A stretch of DNA of 63,693 bases from Bifidobacterium breve (GTDB lineage Bacteria > Actinomycetota > Acidimicrobiia > IMCC26256 > JAENVU01), in assembly GCA_945865605.1 (NCBI GenBank), contig CAMBEL010000006.1, positions 1 through 63,693 of the forward strand, read 5' to 3'. Made by a program: the position numbers and the translations under genes. A model generated the notes under the pieces. The model was not told where the DNA came from. It ran no database searches and saw only the letters and a program-made list of their open reading frames with translations. The stretch's first letter is position 1. Every line of letters starts with the position of its first letter. Shown piece after piece: positions 61,182-63,693 of the stretch.

Positions 61182-62743
61182 CCCGGCATCCCACCCGTAG
61201 GCCCGGGACTATCGAGTCCCTCTTCCATCACTGCCTCAAGAGCAGCGCGTGGGTCGACGTCGTCACGCGGATCTCCAGCAAGCGCGCGTAATCCTCCAGG
61301 ACCATCAACCGACAGAAGGTGTACGGCTCCTAGGTAAACAACCACGGTGCAAGCGGCAGCTACGTACCACGGGAGAGCAAGTTGCAATGCCCATCCAGTG
61401 CCCGCAGCCAACACGCCAGCAACTGCACATTTGGCAATCGCTCGCATCGGAAACGGTCGGACGCCCGGAATGGCGGCCACACCAGCCACCAACAAGGCAA
61501 GTACGACCATCTCGGTAACAACCGTCGCCCAACCAGATCCTAGATATGAGTACCGCGGAATAAGAAATAGGTTAAGAGCAACGTTCAGCGCTACACCACC
61601 CAGCATCGCGATGGGGTAAAGCCTGTTTCGACCCGCTGCTACCAGCGTTGCGAATGCCAACAACGTGAAGAAGTGAAGCGCTTGCCCTACGACTAACAGT
61701 CGAGCGGCATCTGCGGCATCTGCGTACCGATCGGTATATAGCAAGGTGACCAGTTGTTCGGAAAAAACCAGGAAACCTGCGCACGCTCCCATAGCCGCGA
61801 CCGTGAGGATTATGAACGCGTGCCTGAAGGTCTTCCGAAATCGTGCAGGGTCGTCGGGCCAACTTGCGATCAACATTGCGAGCGCTGGCGTTCCGACAGC
61901 CAATGGAATCGCTCCGAGTAGATCCGAAAACTTGTAAGCGACACCGTAGGTCGCTACCGCTTGATACGTGTCTAGGAGCGAGAGCATGATGATGTCGATT
62001 CTGAAATAGATCGTGTCCAACGCGGCGCCGAGTGCCAACGGAGCCGCCTCGCGCATCCATGCCCACCACTGAGAAGTGTCAAATCCAATCTGGAATTTCG
62101 CTACCCGCCGCGCGACGACAAATACCCAGACCAAAACTGCAACGCCATTGGCTACCGCTACCCACGAGAACCAGATGATCGACGCCAGTCCACTCGCTGC
62201 AATCGCGATAGTGAACACGAACTGCACGAACTGTCCGATCACGTTTCCTGCCGCGAGCGATCGAAGCCACAACCTCGCTTCAAAAAGCAGAATGATGCCG
62301 AATGCGAGCGATAGAACGATCAAGTTCAGGCCCGCGACCGCGGTGCCCATAACGAGGTCAGACGGATAGCCACTTAAAAGGACCCACGCCATTGCGATCG
62401 CATACGACACAAGACCTATTACAAGGCGCAACCCGACATAGGAGCCGACGATCCGACCCGCTTGTTCATCGTCGGCATCCATTACGTCCCGTAGAACGAT
62501 CCGACTTAGGCGCAGGTCGGCAATGAATCCGACGATACCCAATACAGAGAAAATCGTTGTGAGACGTCCGAAGTCGTCTGGAGTGAGTTCCCGGACGACA
62601 ACAATCGTTCCTACCCATGCGAGCGCGGCAACTACATAACGTCCCGTCATGAGCACGCTTGCGCCGCCGAGCATCGATCCAGCGGTACGAGGGGCGCGAT
62701 CCCGGTTCACGGGCATTTCAGCGATCGGAAGGTATCCCGGCAC
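61178..62743 (-). CDS. Polysaccharide biosynthesis flippase (Wzx/MOP family)
   Basis: [66 protein letters not shown]; about 12-14 TMs. Confidence 0.9.
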   Translation of the reverse strand: MPGYLPIAEMPVNRDRAPRTAGSMLGGASVLMTGRYVVAALAWVGTIVVVRELTPDDFGRLTTIFSVLGIVGFIADLRLSRIVLRDVMDADDEQAGRIVGSYVGLRLVIGLVSYAIAMAWVLLSGYPSDLVMGTAVAGLNLIVLSLAFGIILLFEARLWLRSLAAGNVIGQFVQFVFTIAIAASGLASIIWFSWVAVANGVAVLVWVFVVARRVAKFQIGFDTSQWWAWMREAAPLALGAALDTIYFRIDIIMLSLLDTYQAVATYGVAYKFSDLLGAIPLAVGTPALAMLIASWPDDPARFRKTFRHAFIILTVAAMGACAGFLVFSEQLVTLLYTDRYADAADAARLLVVGQALHFFTLLAFATLVAAGRNRLYPIAMLGGVALNVALNLFLIPRYSYLGSGWATVVTEMVVLALLVAGVAAIPGVRPFPMRAIAKCAVAGVLAAGTGWALQLALPWYVAAACTVVVYLGAVHLLSVDGPGGLRALAGDPRDDVDPRAALEAVMEEGLDSPGPTGGMPG

Positions 62744-63693
62744 GCTCGGCGCGGGTCATTCCAGGTTGAATCGGCTCTCCAATACACAACAATGATTGGC
62801 CGAACCGCAGGGTCCGGTTCTCTTCGAAACGCCTCAACCACGGCACAACTAGACGGTCGTACGCCTGGGCGGCAACAGGTGACGAAGGCACCTGACCCAA
62901 CTGCCTTGCAAAGACCCACCAGGCGATTGCCCCAATGGAATTGACATATCGCGCTTCGATGATCTTGTAACCAGCATCGTCGAATGCACTTACGAGCTGT
63001 GATCGTCGATAGCGACGCCGGTGCCCGATACGCCGATCAAAGTCGGAATAAAGGCCTTCGAACGCGGGAACGAAAATACATAGGCGCCCATCGGGTTCAA
63101 GCAGTTCCCGTATATCGACTAGCGCTTGTGCGTCGTCGTCAATATGTTCAAGAACATTTACCATTACCACCGCGCTGTAGCGGTGGTCATTGGCCAACTC
63201 TGCCAAATCCGCATGGCGCACTGTTACGTTCGGGCTTTTCTCAAATCGCGTCAGAAGCTCATCGACACACCTCTTTGATAAATCAGTCGCCGTCACGATT
63301 CTTCCGTCACGTTGCAGCCGCTCGGTCAACTCACCGTGACCGGCTCCGATCTCCAGAACTTCGGCACCGAGATGCGGTTCAAGCATCGAACCGATCCAAT
63401 CGGCATAGTTATCGGCGCCTTCGAGAGACGCAAGCACTTCGGATAGTTCTGCGTCTGCGTCATCGAAGAGCGCCGGGGCAAGACTCGAATCGGGCCCGCG
63501 ATCTAGGCGCGATCGCAAGCCTCGCCAAGCTGACGAATAGCGCACAATTCCATAAAGAGCACGTATGCCGTCGCGACAACCAATCTTCGTGCCTTCATCG
63601 TAAGTGCGACCCGAATAGGAGATTCCGACTTCGAATACACGCCATCCGCCCGCCGCGATCTTGGCGGTCATCTCGGGTTCGATGCCGAATCGG
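62718..63693 (-). CDS. Bifunctional GT2 / class I SAM methyltransferase, partial (N-terminus beyond window end)
   Basis: Frame stays open to the edge: [46 protein letters not shown] then [29 protein letters not shown]...[13 protein letters not shown]. Confidence 0.88.
   Translation of the reverse strand, partial: RFGIEPEMTAKIAAGGWRVFEVGISYSGRTYDEGTKIGCRDGIRALYGIVRYSSAWRGLRSRLDRGPDSSLAPALFDDADAELSEVLASLEGADNYADWIGSMLEPHLGAEVLEIGAGHGELTERLQRDGRIVTATDLSKRCVDELLTRFEKSPNVTVRHADLAELANDHRYSAVVMVNVLEHIDDDAQALVDIRELLEPDGRLCIFVPAFEGLYSDFDRRIGHRRRYRRSQLVSAFDDAGYKIIEARYVNSIGAIAWWVFARQLGQVPSSPVAAQAYDRLVVPWLRRFEENRTLRFGQSLLCIGEPIQPGMTRAERAGIPSDR

Overview
The window is about 63.7 kb of bacterial chromosome, probably Actinomycetota. 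The basis is the split F420 genes, a Wzz/BY-kinase single polypeptide, DUF3039, an LCP-LytR_C protein, LpdA-like and murA genes, and the wecA-atpIBEFHAGDC order. Class-level placement, possibly Acidimicrobiia, is only a guess. Gene density is high and many neighbours overlap by 1-4 nt. I see no rRNA, tRNA, CRISPR array, transposase or prophage. Content in order: (i) a glycosyltransferase fragment and a small promoter-preceded hypothetical; (ii) F420 genes cofD-cofE-nitroreductase; (iii) a nucleotide-sugar/glycosyltransferase block (NTase, epimerases, UGD, UXS, RmlB, LCP protein); (iv) pabB-pabC, birA, an acyl-CoA carboxylase alpha chain, an LpdA-like flavoprotein, galT; (v) enoyl-CoA hydratases, meaB, nifU-like, murA; (vi) a GT4 / methyltransferase / alpha-alpha-toroid / methyltransferase cassette whose composition resembles the mycobacterial methylmannose polysaccharide (MMP) locus; (vii) an acyl-CoA mutase with isobutyryl-CoA-mutase-like specificity residues; (viii) glpX and the full ATP synthase operon with wecA-like and glyA genes; (ix) a large surface-polysaccharide locus with a WbpB/E/D/I-like set, two UGM/PPOX-like flavoproteins, GTs, O-antigen ligase/Wzy, BY-kinase and Wzx. 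The most interesting observations are the MMP-like cassette with a 34-bp dyad tandem repeat in its convergent spacer, the atypical mutase adjacent to it, and structured non-coding dyads in the atpA-atpG spacer and upstream of the BY-kinase. All family calls come from reading motifs by eye; no database search was run.
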